Of a stretch of DNA of 64,000 nt, positions 9,191 through 16,624 are shown one piece after another. The notes below the pieces were generated by a model. That model searched no databases. It saw only the letters and a program-made list of their open reading frames with translations, and was not told where the DNA came from. The stretch comes from Saprospiraceae bacterium (GTDB taxonomy: Bacteria; Bacteroidota; Bacteroidia; Chitinophagales; Saprospiraceae), in the NCBI GenBank assembly GCA_019187225.1, contig JABAQQ010000033.1, positions 125,875 through 189,874 of the forward strand. Reading direction: 5' to 3'. Each line of letters starts with the position of its first letter. The stretch's first letter is position 1. Position numbers and translations under genes: made by a program.

Positions 9191-10477
9191 TCAATCGCGG
9201 CTTTCCGCATCGTCTCCGGATTTGAGTTCCAGGTAACAACCAGGAGCTTTCCCTTTCATCTCGACGCCGGTGCCGAGTTTTTTCCCCTCTCTGTTCAGCA
9301 CTGCCGCCATCCAGGCAGCGTCTTTTTCCTCCGCATAATTCAGCCGGAACCGGCGCATCCGGAACGGTACCATGTCTAATCGCACGAGATGCCCGTTGGC
9401 AGGATCCATGACAGGAAAGTACATCAGGGTCAGATCGCCCCGGTATTCTTCCTCGCCGCTGATACCTTCGTAGTCGTTGATAAAATCGCCGCAGCCGTAC
9501 AGGATGAGTTTGCCTTTATATACTTCTATGCCGCGGAAATGGTGGGAAGAATGGCCGTGAATGATATCCACACCGGCCTCTTCTATGAGTCGGTGGGCGA
9601 ATGCGCGATGCTCCGAAGGGATATGATACCCCCAATTGCTGCCCCAGTGAAGAGATAAAACCGCAATGTCACCGGCGCTTTTCAGCGATCCGATTTGTGC
9701 CTTGATCTTCAGGATGGTTTCGTTCGTAAAATCTTTGGCAAAATGAACGCCGGGTGCATTCCCTTTTGCAGCCCATGCTTCCGGAACGCCGCTGTCGTCC
9801 GTGCCCAATGAAAAAAGGAGCAGGCGCCCGTTTTTCAGCGTCCAAACGGCAGGACGGGCAGCTTCCTCTTCATTTTCTCCCGCACCGGCGGTTTTGATAC
9901 CGGCCTTGTCCAATGTCTGGAGGGTCTCCGTCAGGCCCTTATAGCCCCAGTCGAGCACGTGGTTGTTGGCCAAAGCGCAACCATCGATCCCGGCTGCGGT
10001 CAGGCATGGAATGTTGGCAGGGTTCATCCGGTAGCAGACGGATTTGTTTTTCCAGTTGTCATCACTGGCAGTGATGCTGGTTTCGAGGTTGATGATGCGC
10101 AGATCAGGCTTTCGTTTTTCCAGCTCTGTCAGGGCATCTCCCCAGATATAGTCAAAAGATATGGGTGTGGCAATGTTGCCGTTTGCCTGCTCCGCCAGGC
10201 GCAGGTATTCTTCGGCGTTTTTGACATACGATTCGTAAAGACGGGGATTGCCGGGGTGCGGCAATGCCTGATCAATGCCCCTGCCCGTCATGACATCGCC
10301 GCAAAGAAAGAGGGTGACGAGAGTGGAGTCTTCGTTCAAAGTAAAAAGTGGTTGTGGGGGATTTGTTAATTGGGCAATCTCTTTTGCATTTGCGTTTTTG
10401 TGATCTGTATTCCACCCGCCGCAGGAATATACAAGGACAGCGGCGAGCAAAACCGATATTTTACATAAACGGCGCAT
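9191..10477 (-). CDS. CapA family lipoprotein (metallophosphatase fold)
   Basis: 428 residues with signal peptide and lipobox VYSC. CapA/PGA_cap signature blocks are LFLCGDVMTGRGID, INLETSIT, ALANNHVLDWGYKGL, LSLHWGSNWG, IIHGHSSHHFRGIE and LILYGCGDFINDY, with the His/Asp/Asn residues expected for a calcineurin-like metal site. Characterised relatives take part in poly-gamma-glutamate capsule synthesis or export. No capB, capC or capE neighbour is present, so the substrate here is unknown. It converges on the TolB-like gene. Confidence 0.88.
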   Translation of the reverse strand: MRRLCKISVLLAAVLVYSCGGWNTDHKNANAKEIAQLTNPPQPLFTLNEDSTLVTLFLCGDVMTGRGIDQALPHPGNPRLYESYVKNAEEYLRLAEQANGNIATPISFDYIWGDALTELEKRKPDLRIINLETSITASDDNWKNKSVCYRMNPANIPCLTAAGIDGCALANNHVLDWGYKGLTETLQTLDKAGIKTAGAGENEEEAARPAVWTLKNGRLLLFSLGTDDSGVPEAWAAKGNAPGVHFAKDFTNETILKIKAQIGSLKSAGDIAVLSLHWGSNWGYHIPSEHRAFAHRLIEEAGVDIIHGHSSHHFRGIEVYKGKLILYGCGDFINDYEGISGEEEYRGDLTLMYFPVMDPANGHLVRLDMVPFRMRRFRLNYAEEKDAAWMAAVLNREGKKLGTGVEMKGKAPGCYLELKSGDDAESRD

Positions 10478-10520
10478 GAAATTTCCAATGTCTTTGGATG
10501 AAATGCAATCGCCCGTTAAA

Positions 10521-10561
10521 CAGGGAACGGCGCCCTTCTGGCAGCAGCACTCCGTTCCCTG
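10521..10561. terminator. hairpin downstream of the small secreted protein gene
   Basis: The arms CAGGGAACGG (10521-10530) and CCGTTCCCTG (10552-10561) are perfectly complementary around a loop of about 21 nt. The hairpin lies after the stop of the minus-strand gene ending at 10584 and before capA, and is a plausible terminator or REP-like unit. Confidence 0.45.
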
Positions 10562-10583
10562 ATCGTCAAAATGTCCGCCTTTT

Positions 10584-10958
10584 TTACATACGTTTTACCA
10601 CCAGCGGCGCATCGCCCCGCCCTGCACAGGCATCCGATACCTTGGTAAAGGTGGCCGTGTTGCCGTCCAGTGTGAAAGCATAAACACCTTTTTGGTCGGG
10701 CGGGCAGGTATTCTCGCCGGCAGTGTCCCAAATCGTGATTTGTTTGCCATCCGAGGTATAGGAACCTGTCACATCCACCTTGCCGTCCATACCCATATCG
10801 AAGTGATACGTATTTTCGGTGATGGTCAGGGTAAATTTCAACGCCGGCTGATCGTTTTGACCGGGGAATTCACCCGCCCACTTGCCTACCAGACTCTGGG
10901 CAGACGTGGTTGCTGAAAAAGCGAAAGCAAGCAGGGAAAGAACAAAAGATTGTTTCAT
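10584..10958 (-). CDS. small secreted lipocalin-like protein
   Basis: 124 residues. The start at 10958 gives a clear signal peptide (KQSFVLSLLAFAFSATTSAQ). The mature part (LVGKWAGEF, TLTITENTYHFDMGMDG, TSDGKQITIWDTAGENTC, KGVYAFTLDGNTATFTKV) has the alternating strand pattern and GKW motif of lipocalin-like or DUF-type small beta barrels in Bacteroidota. Two cysteines could form a disulfide. The function is not recognised. The frame extends upstream to 11123 but would run into the topoisomerase 3' end. Confidence 0.7.
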   Translation of the reverse strand: MKQSFVLSLLAFAFSATTSAQSLVGKWAGEFPGQNDQPALKFTLTITENTYHFDMGMDGKVDVTGSYTSDGKQITIWDTAGENTCPPDQKGVYAFTLDGNTATFTKVSDACAGRGDAPLVVKRM

Positions 10959-11025
10959 AAAATGAGGATTTGGTGAAAAAAATCGGATGCAGAGCTGCGA
11001 AGATAAAAAATAAATACTTTTCGCA

Positions 11026-13740
11026 TCAATCAAATTCAATTGTATCTCCCGCTTTGTACGTCTTTTTGTTCTCCTCTTCTTTCGTCTCCGGCTTGTTTGA
11101 CGGAACAGCGTTCCGGGTTGCATCTTCCGTTTCGAACAGACTGGCCTGCTGCACCGGTGGTTCCGTATGAGCCGGAACAGACTTCCGGCTTACTTCGCCC
11201 GCTTCGATCTCTTTCACCCCGCCGAGCATTTGATCGCTCAGGCGGTTGCCGACGGCTTTCCAGCCTTTTACGTCCATGAAATCGCCGAGCGAGACTTCGC
11301 CGCTCATGGCTTTGCCCTTGATTTTCAGAGTGTATTTGATGCGCGGGTTTTCCTTGACGGATGCGAACAGGAGTTTCGACTTCGGGTGGTCGGTGAGATA
11401 AGAGAAACGTTCCTTCAGTTTGTTGGTCTCGATGCGGAAGCGTTTGACCATCGTCCAGCCCTTGTGACCGTCGAAGTGAACGGAATTGATGACGAGTTCG
11501 GGCGTGAGTTTGCAGAGGTGCAGAATTTCTTTCATTTCGAAGCGCTGCTGCACGTCGGTATCGGTCACTTCATAGGAGCCGTCGTGGTAGAGTACGAGCA
11601 AGGTGTCGCCGGTATCGAATTCGCCGAGCAGGGTTCCGCGTTCCTGTGTGTTGAGGCGGCCCGTAATGTCGTCGAACCACAGTTTCTGCGCGCCGATGGT
11701 GCTTTTACCCACCTCTTTCTGGCGGATTTGTTTTACCGGGTATTTGGTCAGGATATTGCCCTGCGAATCGCGGCCTTTGATGGCAAGTTCGGCGAAGTCG
11801 TAGTCGAACACCTTGATCTTCGCCGTGCTGCCGGGACTGAGCGTCACGGTCACTACCTCGCTTTCGCCATTGGGATTGACGGTGAGGTAGAGCATTTTGG
11901 AGTTTTTGGCATCGGAGCCGAGTTGGTATTCCTTGTCGCGGGTGATGGCCGTCACGTTGAAACGTTTGACGTAGGCGCGGCCCGATTTGCCGTCCACGTA
12001 GGCCATATTGTAAGTAGTGCGTTCGTCGTTCTTTTTCCACACCGCCACGTGCACGATGTCTTTGCCGACGAAGGTTTTGTCGCCGATCTTGACGACCTTC
12101 ATCACGCCGTCGCGACGGAACACGATGACATCGTCTATGTCGGAGCAGTCCTGTACGAATTCGTCTTTTTTCAGGCCGTAACCGATGAACCCGTCGGCGC
12201 GGTTGACGTAGAGTTTGGCGTTGTTGGCCACCACAGCCGTTGCCTGAATGGTGTCGAACTGGGCGATCTCTGTGCGGCGCTCGCGGCCTTTGCCGTGTTT
12301 GGCCAGCAGGTTTTCAAAATATGCAATCGCGTACTCGGTGAGGTGTTCAAGGTGGTGTTTGGTCTGCAGGAGTTCTTCGCTGAGTCTGGCGATCTCCTCG
12401 TCGGCCTTGAAGGAATTGTATTTGGAAATGCGTTTGATGCGGATCTCGGTAAGGCGGACGATGTCGTCCTCCGTCACGTCGCGCAGGAGTTTGATTTTCT
12501 TCGTTTCTTTTGCATAACCCGGATCGGAAGGCGTTGAAATGTGTTTTTTCAAACCCTTGTCAATGGTTTCGATGACGGCCTCCCAGGTTTCGCACTCCTC
12601 GATGTCACGGTAGATGCGGTTTTCGATAAAGATCTTTTCGAGCGAGGAAAAATGTAGTTTCTCTTCCAGTTCGTGTTTCAGTATCTCTAATTCCTGCCGC
12701 AACAACTCCTTCGTGTTTTCGGTAGAGATCCGCAGCAATTCGTTCACATCGGTGAATACCGGTTTGTTGTCCACGATGACACAGCAGTTGGGGCTGATAC
12801 TGACCTCGCAATCGGTGAAGGCGTAGAGTGCGTCAATCGTCACGTCGGGGCTGGTGCCGGGTTGGAGTTCGATCTCCACATCCACGTTGGCTGCCGTCTT
12901 GTCGGTCACTTTTTTGATCTTGATCTGCCCTTTTTCGTTCGCTTTCACGATGCTTTCCATCAGGTCGCCGGTCGTGACGCCAAATGGGATCTCCGTGACG
13001 TGCAGCGTTTTTTTGTCCTCTTCTTTGATGCGGGCCCGTACGCGCACTTTACCCCCGCGCGCGCCGCCGTTGTAGTTGCTCGCGTCAATCATTCCGCCGG
13101 TGGGAAAATCGGGAATCAGGTCGGATTTCCGGCCTTTCAGACAGGCGATGCTCGCCTTGATGATCTCGATAAAATTGTGCGGCAAAACCTTGGTGCTCAA
13201 ACCTACCGCGATGCCATCCACGCCGTGTGCCAGTACCAGCGGAAATTTCATGGGCAAAGTCACCGGTTCGCGCTTGCGCCCGTCATAGCTGAGTTGCCAG
13301 ACGGTGGTATCGGAATTGAACGCCACGTCGAGGGCAAACCTGGTCAGGCGCGCCTCGATGTAACGCGGCGCGGCGGCGCTGTCGCCCGTGCGGTAGTCGC
13401 CCCAGTTGCCCTGACAGTCAATGAGCAAGTCTTTTTGTCCCATGTTCACCAGCGCCTCGCCGATGGCCGCGTCGCCGTGCGGGTGGAACTGCATCGTCTG
13501 GCCGATGAGGTTGGCGACCTTATGGTAGCGCCCGTCGTGCTGCTCGAACATGGCGTGCAGGATGCGGCGCTGCACGGGTTTGAGGCCGTCCTCGATGGCG
13601 GGCACGGCGCGTTCGAGAATAACATAGGAGGCATAGTCCAGAAAATAATTCTGGTACATCCCGGAAAGGGTGATGACCGTATCCTCGTGGTTTTTCGAGG
13701 TGGTCGGGGGTGTGGAGTTGTCGCGTTTCTGCTTTGCCAT
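11026..13740 (-). CDS. parC: type IIA topoisomerase A subunit (topoisomerase IV ParC/GyrA-like)
   Basis: A 904-residue DNA cleavage/rejoining subunit. The catalytic tyrosine is Y127 in AAAPRYIEARLT, preceded by the QTMQFHPHGDAAIGEALV winged-helix signature. The C-terminal half forms beta-pinwheel blades (VVANNAKLYVNRADG, GKSGRAYVKRFNV). The wording matches the Bacteroidota DNA gyrase/topoisomerase IV subunit A that pairs with ParE; the partner is not in the window. The extreme C-terminus is a low-complexity acidic tail in which residues SRKSVPA are encoded by a REP-like palindrome (11171-11190). Confidence 0.93.
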   Translation of the reverse strand: MAKQKRDNSTPPTTSKNHEDTVITLSGMYQNYFLDYASYVILERAVPAIEDGLKPVQRRILHAMFEQHDGRYHKVANLIGQTMQFHPHGDAAIGEALVNMGQKDLLIDCQGNWGDYRTGDSAAAPRYIEARLTRFALDVAFNSDTTVWQLSYDGRKREPVTLPMKFPLVLAHGVDGIAVGLSTKVLPHNFIEIIKASIACLKGRKSDLIPDFPTGGMIDASNYNGGARGGKVRVRARIKEEDKKTLHVTEIPFGVTTGDLMESIVKANEKGQIKIKKVTDKTAANVDVEIELQPGTSPDVTIDALYAFTDCEVSISPNCCVIVDNKPVFTDVNELLRISTENTKELLRQELEILKHELEEKLHFSSLEKIFIENRIYRDIEECETWEAVIETIDKGLKKHISTPSDPGYAKETKKIKLLRDVTEDDIVRLTEIRIKRISKYNSFKADEEIARLSEELLQTKHHLEHLTEYAIAYFENLLAKHGKGRERRTEIAQFDTIQATAVVANNAKLYVNRADGFIGYGLKKDEFVQDCSDIDDVIVFRRDGVMKVVKIGDKTFVGKDIVHVAVWKKNDERTTYNMAYVDGKSGRAYVKRFNVTAITRDKEYQLGSDAKNSKMLYLTVNPNGESEVVTVTLSPGSTAKIKVFDYDFAELAIKGRDSQGNILTKYPVKQIRQKEVGKSTIGAQKLWFDDITGRLNTQERGTLLGEFDTGDTLLVLYHDGSYEVTDTDVQQRFEMKEILHLCKLTPELVINSVHFDGHKGWTMVKRFRIETNKLKERFSYLTDHPKSKLLFASVKENPRIKYTLKIKGKAMSGEVSLGDFMDVKGWKAVGNRLSDQMLGGVKEIEAGEVSRKSVPAHTEPPVQQASLFETEDATRNAVPSNKPETKEEENKKTYKAGDTIEFD
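11171..11190. repeat. REP-like palindrome inside the topoisomerase gene
   Basis: GCCGGAACAGACTTCCGGC differs by one base from the intergenic REP-like unit at 13856-13874. It is read in frame as S-R-K-S-V-P-A in the C-terminal tail. A more diverged relative (GGAACAGCGTTCC core) lies at about 11101-11118. Confidence 0.65.
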
Positions 13741-13744
13741 AATT

Positions 13745-13877
13745 GTACGCCGGAAGTCCGTTCCGGCAAGGTTTCACGGTGCGCCGGAAGTCCGTTCCGG
13801 CAAGGGTACATAGTGCGCCGGAACGGAGTCCCGGCAGGGTTGTGTGATGCGTCGCCGGAACGGACTTCCGGCGCATA
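13745..13877. repeat. cluster of four REP-like palindromes
   Basis: Four copies of a CCGGAAGTCCGTTCCGG-type palindrome (both orientations, some with CCGGAACGGAGTCCCGG) are separated by about 17-25 nt upstream of the topoisomerase start. They fill the gap to the next gene and may be transcribed as the topoisomerase leader. Confidence 0.8.
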
Positions 13878-13879
13878 TT

Positions 13880-14096
13880 TTACAGAACTCCAAATTGCAC
13901 AGGCACGTCGTATTTCACTTTCACAGATTTTCCGGCTTTTACCGCGGGCTCGAAACCATTTTGCGCGGTTTTTTTCCAGGCATTTAAATCTTCTTCGTCG
14001 CTGTTGTCATTTTTTTTGTGTTTCTTCTGTCTTCTTGTTGTTGTCGCAAGAGATCGCAATTATTGCCAAAGTGAAGCAGGCGAGCGTCAGTTTCAT
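13880..14096 (-). pseudogene. small lipoprotein with TonB-C-like end, frameshifted at an A8 tract
   Basis: The first frame starts at 14096 (ATGA overlap with the upstream VOC gene stop) and encodes a lipoprotein signal with lipobox AISC, then DNNKKTEETQKK and a stop. The frame change falls in a run of eight A (plus-strand T 14010-14017). With seven A it continues as NDNSDEEDLNAWKKTAQNG and ends KVKYDVPVQFGVL, resembling the last strand of TonB C-terminal domains. The corrected product is about 71 residues. It could be a decayed gene, a sequencing error in a homopolymer, or slippage-controlled expression. Confidence 0.6.
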
Positions 14097-14482
14097 TTTT
14101 GGGTTTTGTTTTCTTCCCCGGTGTTTTCGCTGAACCACATCCTGTTCCCGAACGGGTCCGTGAGGGCCATGTAAATCCCGCCCCAAAAAGCATCCTCTAC
14201 AGCGGGGCGAAGGTATTTGTAATTTTTGGCAATGAGGCGCTGATGCCATTCGCGCAGCCCCGTGCAGCGCAGAAAAACCTTGCCGCCGGGCGTACAGTCG
14301 CCGGCGTGTTCGCTGAGGTGCAGGGTCAGTTCGCCGAGCGTGACTTGCATATAAATGGGCATTCCTTCCTCGAAGCGGTGCTCCCAGTCTACCTGAAAGC
14401 CCAGCCAGTCGCAATAGTATTCCCGCGCTTTTTGTTCGTCGAAGATGCGGACGACGGGGATAGTTTTTTCGATGTTCAGCAT
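14093..14482 (-). CDS. VOC family protein (glyoxalase/bleomycin-resistance-like)
   Basis: 129 residues with the paired beta-alpha-beta-beta-beta pattern of the vicinal oxygen chelate fold (IPVVRIFDEQKAREYYCDWLGF; here split as VVRIFDEQKAREYYCDWLGF, and MALTDPFGNRMWF). The closest recognisable group is the bleomycin-resistance-like proteins. Substrate and enzymatic activity cannot be read from sequence. Its stop overlaps the start of the small lipoprotein. A ~115-bp direct repeat starts right upstream of its start codon. Confidence 0.83.
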   Translation of the reverse strand: MLNIEKTIPVVRIFDEQKAREYYCDWLGFQVDWEHRFEEGMPIYMQVTLGELTLHLSEHAGDCTPGGKVFLRCTGLREWHQRLIAKNYKYLRPAVEDAFWGGIYMALTDPFGNRMWFSENTGEENKTQK

Positions 14483-14485
14483 AGT

Positions 14486-14600
14486 CTTTGTCGCGATGGT
14501 CCCACCGGTGAACCGGTGGGTTGAGATAAAAAAAGTCCTCCGGACTTGGGTCGCTCAGCCCACCGGTTTATCGGTGGGAAATATCGGTGGGTGCAAAATG
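14486..14600. repeat. ~115-bp direct repeat with palindromes, copy A
   Basis: It contains the palindrome CCCACCGGTGAACCGGTGGG (14501-14520), then a conserved stretch with GTCCTCCGGACTTGGG, then CCCACCGGTTTATCGGTGGG (14559-14578). It is nearly identical to 15042-15170. Its right end supplies the last codons (PTDISHR) and the stop of the neighbouring VOC gene. Confidence 0.8.
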
Positions 14601-14966
14601 CGGATTTTTGATCATCCCGAAAATATTGCCCCAAGGGTCTTTCACTGTAGCTACCCAAATGTCTTCCCCCACGTTGGTCGGTTTCATTTTGGTGGTAGCG
14701 CCGAGTTCGATCATGTGCGCAAACGTCGCCTGGATATCGTCCACGCCCCAATATGTCTCGATGTTTTCCTTGTCCGCCGTAGCTTCAGCGGAGGCGGGGG
14801 TTTCGTAGGGTTGCAAACCGAGTTCGTAGCCGCCCACCTCGAACCCGACATAAAAAGGCTGATTGAAATAAGGTTGAAAACCAAGCACTTGCGTATACCA
14901 TTCGGTAGCGGCAGCGAGGTCGGGTACACGGTAGATACAGGTGCGGAGACCGAGGAAAGTAATCAT
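14568..14966 (-). CDS. VOC family protein with palindromic-element insertion
   Basis: 132 residues of the vicinal oxygen chelate fold (LRTCIYRVPDLAAATEWYTQ, YYGV-type centre WGVDDIQATFAHMIELGA, C-terminal KDPWGNIFGMI). It resembles the glyoxalase-like proteins common in Bacteroidota; the substrate is unknown. Residues 57-66 (PASAEATADK) come from the same palindromic element seen in the ThuA/dehydrogenase gene, and the C-terminal PTDISHR plus the stop codon come from the 115-bp repeat, so two different repeat families have entered one small gene. Confidence 0.82.
   Translation of the reverse strand: MITFLGLRTCIYRVPDLAAATEWYTQVLGFQPYFNQPFYVGFEVGGYELGLQPYETPASAEATADKENIETYWGVDDIQATFAHMIELGATTKMKPTNVGEDIWVATVKDPWGNIFGMIKNPHFAPTDISHR
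14773..14797 (-). repeat. palindromic element inside a coding sequence, copy 2
   Basis: The minus strand shows the same CCCGCCTCCGC...GCTACGGCGG core as 3643-3667, read in the same frame (P-A-S-A-E-A-T-A). The central bases differ (TGAA against CAAG), keeping an open frame. Confidence 0.7.
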
Positions 14967-15018
14967 AGTGATGAGAGATGATTTATAAGCGATAAATAAA
15001 AGGAGTTTGTCATTCTTG

Positions 15019-15170
15019 CCCCACCGGTGAACCGGTGGGGTTTTTGTCGTGATGGTCCCACCGGTGAACCGGTGGGTTGAGTTATAAAAAGTCCTCCGGA
15101 CTTGGGTCGCTCAGCCCACCGGTTTATCGGTGGGTAATATCGGTAGGAAATATCGGTAGGTGCAAAATCC
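15019..15170. repeat. ~115-bp direct repeat with palindromes, copy B
   Basis: Copy B (15042-15170) repeats the layout of 14486-14600: the CCCACCGGTGAACCGGTGGG palindrome, the GTCCTCCGGACTTGGG stretch, the second palindrome, and a short extra duplication of ATATCGGTAGG. One additional palindrome unit precedes it at 15020-15039. It fills most of the 215-bp gap between the VOC and TfoX-N genes. Confidence 0.8.
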
Positions 15171-15181
15171 CCGTTTGATAT

Positions 15182-15514
15182 TCAATGCTTTGCCGGCAGC
15201 GTCTCCACAAACGCTTTCGCCTGCGCTACCAATTCGCCAAGCCGCTCGTCGTTGTCCCAACCTTCGGCTTCCACGAAGAGCCAGCCTTGCATGGGCTTTC
15301 CGGTGATGTCCATCGGACGGCACCAGGGATGCCGGAGCAAAGCCTCTTCCGCGTCTTTGCCCACGCGCAGCACCAGCAAGTCCTTATAGACGCCTGCCAC
15401 CATGTTGCCATTCACGAGGTAGCCTGTGCCGCCGAACATCTTTTTGCGCTCCGCATGAGACCATTGTGCGGCGAGTCGTTGGAGTTGGTCGTCGAGCGCC
15501 GGGTTGAAAGGCAT
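15182..15514 (-). CDS. TfoX N-terminal domain protein
   Basis: 110 residues covering only the TfoX/Sxy N-terminal domain (KKMFGGTGYLVNGNMVAGVY, LLVLRVG, GWLFVEAEGWDND). In gammaproteobacteria Sxy regulates competence, but stand-alone TfoX-N proteins in Bacteroidota have no established role. It is followed by repeat copy B. An AT-rich stretch lies upstream. Confidence 0.85.
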   Translation of the reverse strand: MPFNPALDDQLQRLAAQWSHAERKKMFGGTGYLVNGNMVAGVYKDLLVLRVGKDAEEALLRHPWCRPMDITGKPMQGWLFVEAEGWDNDERLGELVAQAKAFVETLPAKH

Positions 15515-15679
15515 ATCATTTTGTTTTTAAAACAAGATTGCGGCAAAAGTCGCAAATTGTTTTAAAAATAAAAACTTTTTGTTTTTAAAAATTTCAAAAT
15601 TCTCCCCCTGAATCAGGTTCCGAATCAAAAAGACTTGGGAGATCAATCCCCGATTCATTTTTGATTTTCCATCAACAGG

Positions 15680-16492
15680 TCATTCCTCCTCCGAGGGCGC
15701 TCTGAACCGCAGCGCATCGTGGATCATCACAGCAATGATGATACCTGCCGGGAAGAAAAAAACTTCCGTCTGCCAGCCGGGAAAAAAAGCCACGCTGAAC
15801 ATCGCGCCCATCAGGAAACTGCACATAACGGTGACGCGCAGGAGCGCCTCGCGCTGGATGAGCCGTCGTTTTTCCCCTTCGGAGTGAAAAATCTCCGCGA
15901 TGTCCACGCCGAGTTCATTCACCACCCCTGTCATCTGGCTGGCCTTGATGAGCGAGGAAGTGGTGAGGCTCACCATCGCGTTCTGGATACCGATGGAAAA
16001 GAGGATCATGCCCGGAAAAGCGACCGGGTGCAAAGCCATCGAGTTTTCGCCGGATCGCCCGACGTAAATAAAAATCCCGGCCACTACCGCCAACGGAAAC
16101 AGGTGCAGGTAGCGCCATTTGAGCAGTTTTTCGCGTTCCACACACCAGCCGGCGAAAAAACCGCCGAGAAAAAACGCAAACAGCCACAGGAAGATCGAAC
16201 CGGCTGTTCTGATCTCTCCCTGATACAGATCCTGGGCGATTTGCGGCAGCAACCCCGTCACATTCGTCACCACGACCGAAAATGTCATCAGTCCGGCGTA
16301 AATGACGATACCCGAACTGAAGGGGTAAATGAAGGCATACAGCATTTTCATGCGGAACGAGCGCCGCCGGGCCTTCTCGCTCGGCCGCGGCAACATGCTC
16401 ACCCAGACTGGCGGATAAAGGTATTCGTACCACTTACTCGATTTCGCCCGCTCCGGTGTATCGGTCGGGCGCGGATGTTTGGTTTTGGACAT
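15680..16492 (-). CDS. DUF1275 (YoaK-like) integral membrane protein
   Basis: About 270 residues from the chosen start at 16492 (MSKTKHPRP); an upstream in-frame ATG at 16564 would add an unlikely basic extension. About six membrane segments are visible, with the DUF1275 features FLGGFFAGWCVE, GIQNAMVSLTTSS and MTGVVNELGVDIAE. The family has no assigned transport substrate. It stands alone, divergent from fumarylacetoacetase. Confidence 0.8.
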   Translation of the reverse strand: MSKTKHPRPTDTPERAKSSKWYEYLYPPVWVSMLPRPSEKARRRSFRMKMLYAFIYPFSSGIVIYAGLMTFSVVVTNVTGLLPQIAQDLYQGEIRTAGSIFLWLFAFFLGGFFAGWCVEREKLLKWRYLHLFPLAVVAGIFIYVGRSGENSMALHPVAFPGMILFSIGIQNAMVSLTTSSLIKASQMTGVVNELGVDIAEIFHSEGEKRRLIQREALLRVTVMCSFLMGAMFSVAFFPGWQTEVFFFPAGIIIAVMIHDALRFRAPSEEE

Positions 16493-16624
16493 TGAACTAT
16501 GTTTGCTTTTGATTTGCGACTTTTGCGCCGATTTTTTTGAAACACATAGACATACACGCCGCATAAATTAAAAACCCTGCTGTGTTCTATGTGTCTATGT
16601 GTTTGATTCTCATACTTAAAATCC

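Noticed and set aside
11167-12537. Long open frame of 456 codons antisense to the topoisomerase gene
   Set aside because: Overlaps a well-supported essential gene, has no recognisable motif, and its composition is that of a shadow frame.
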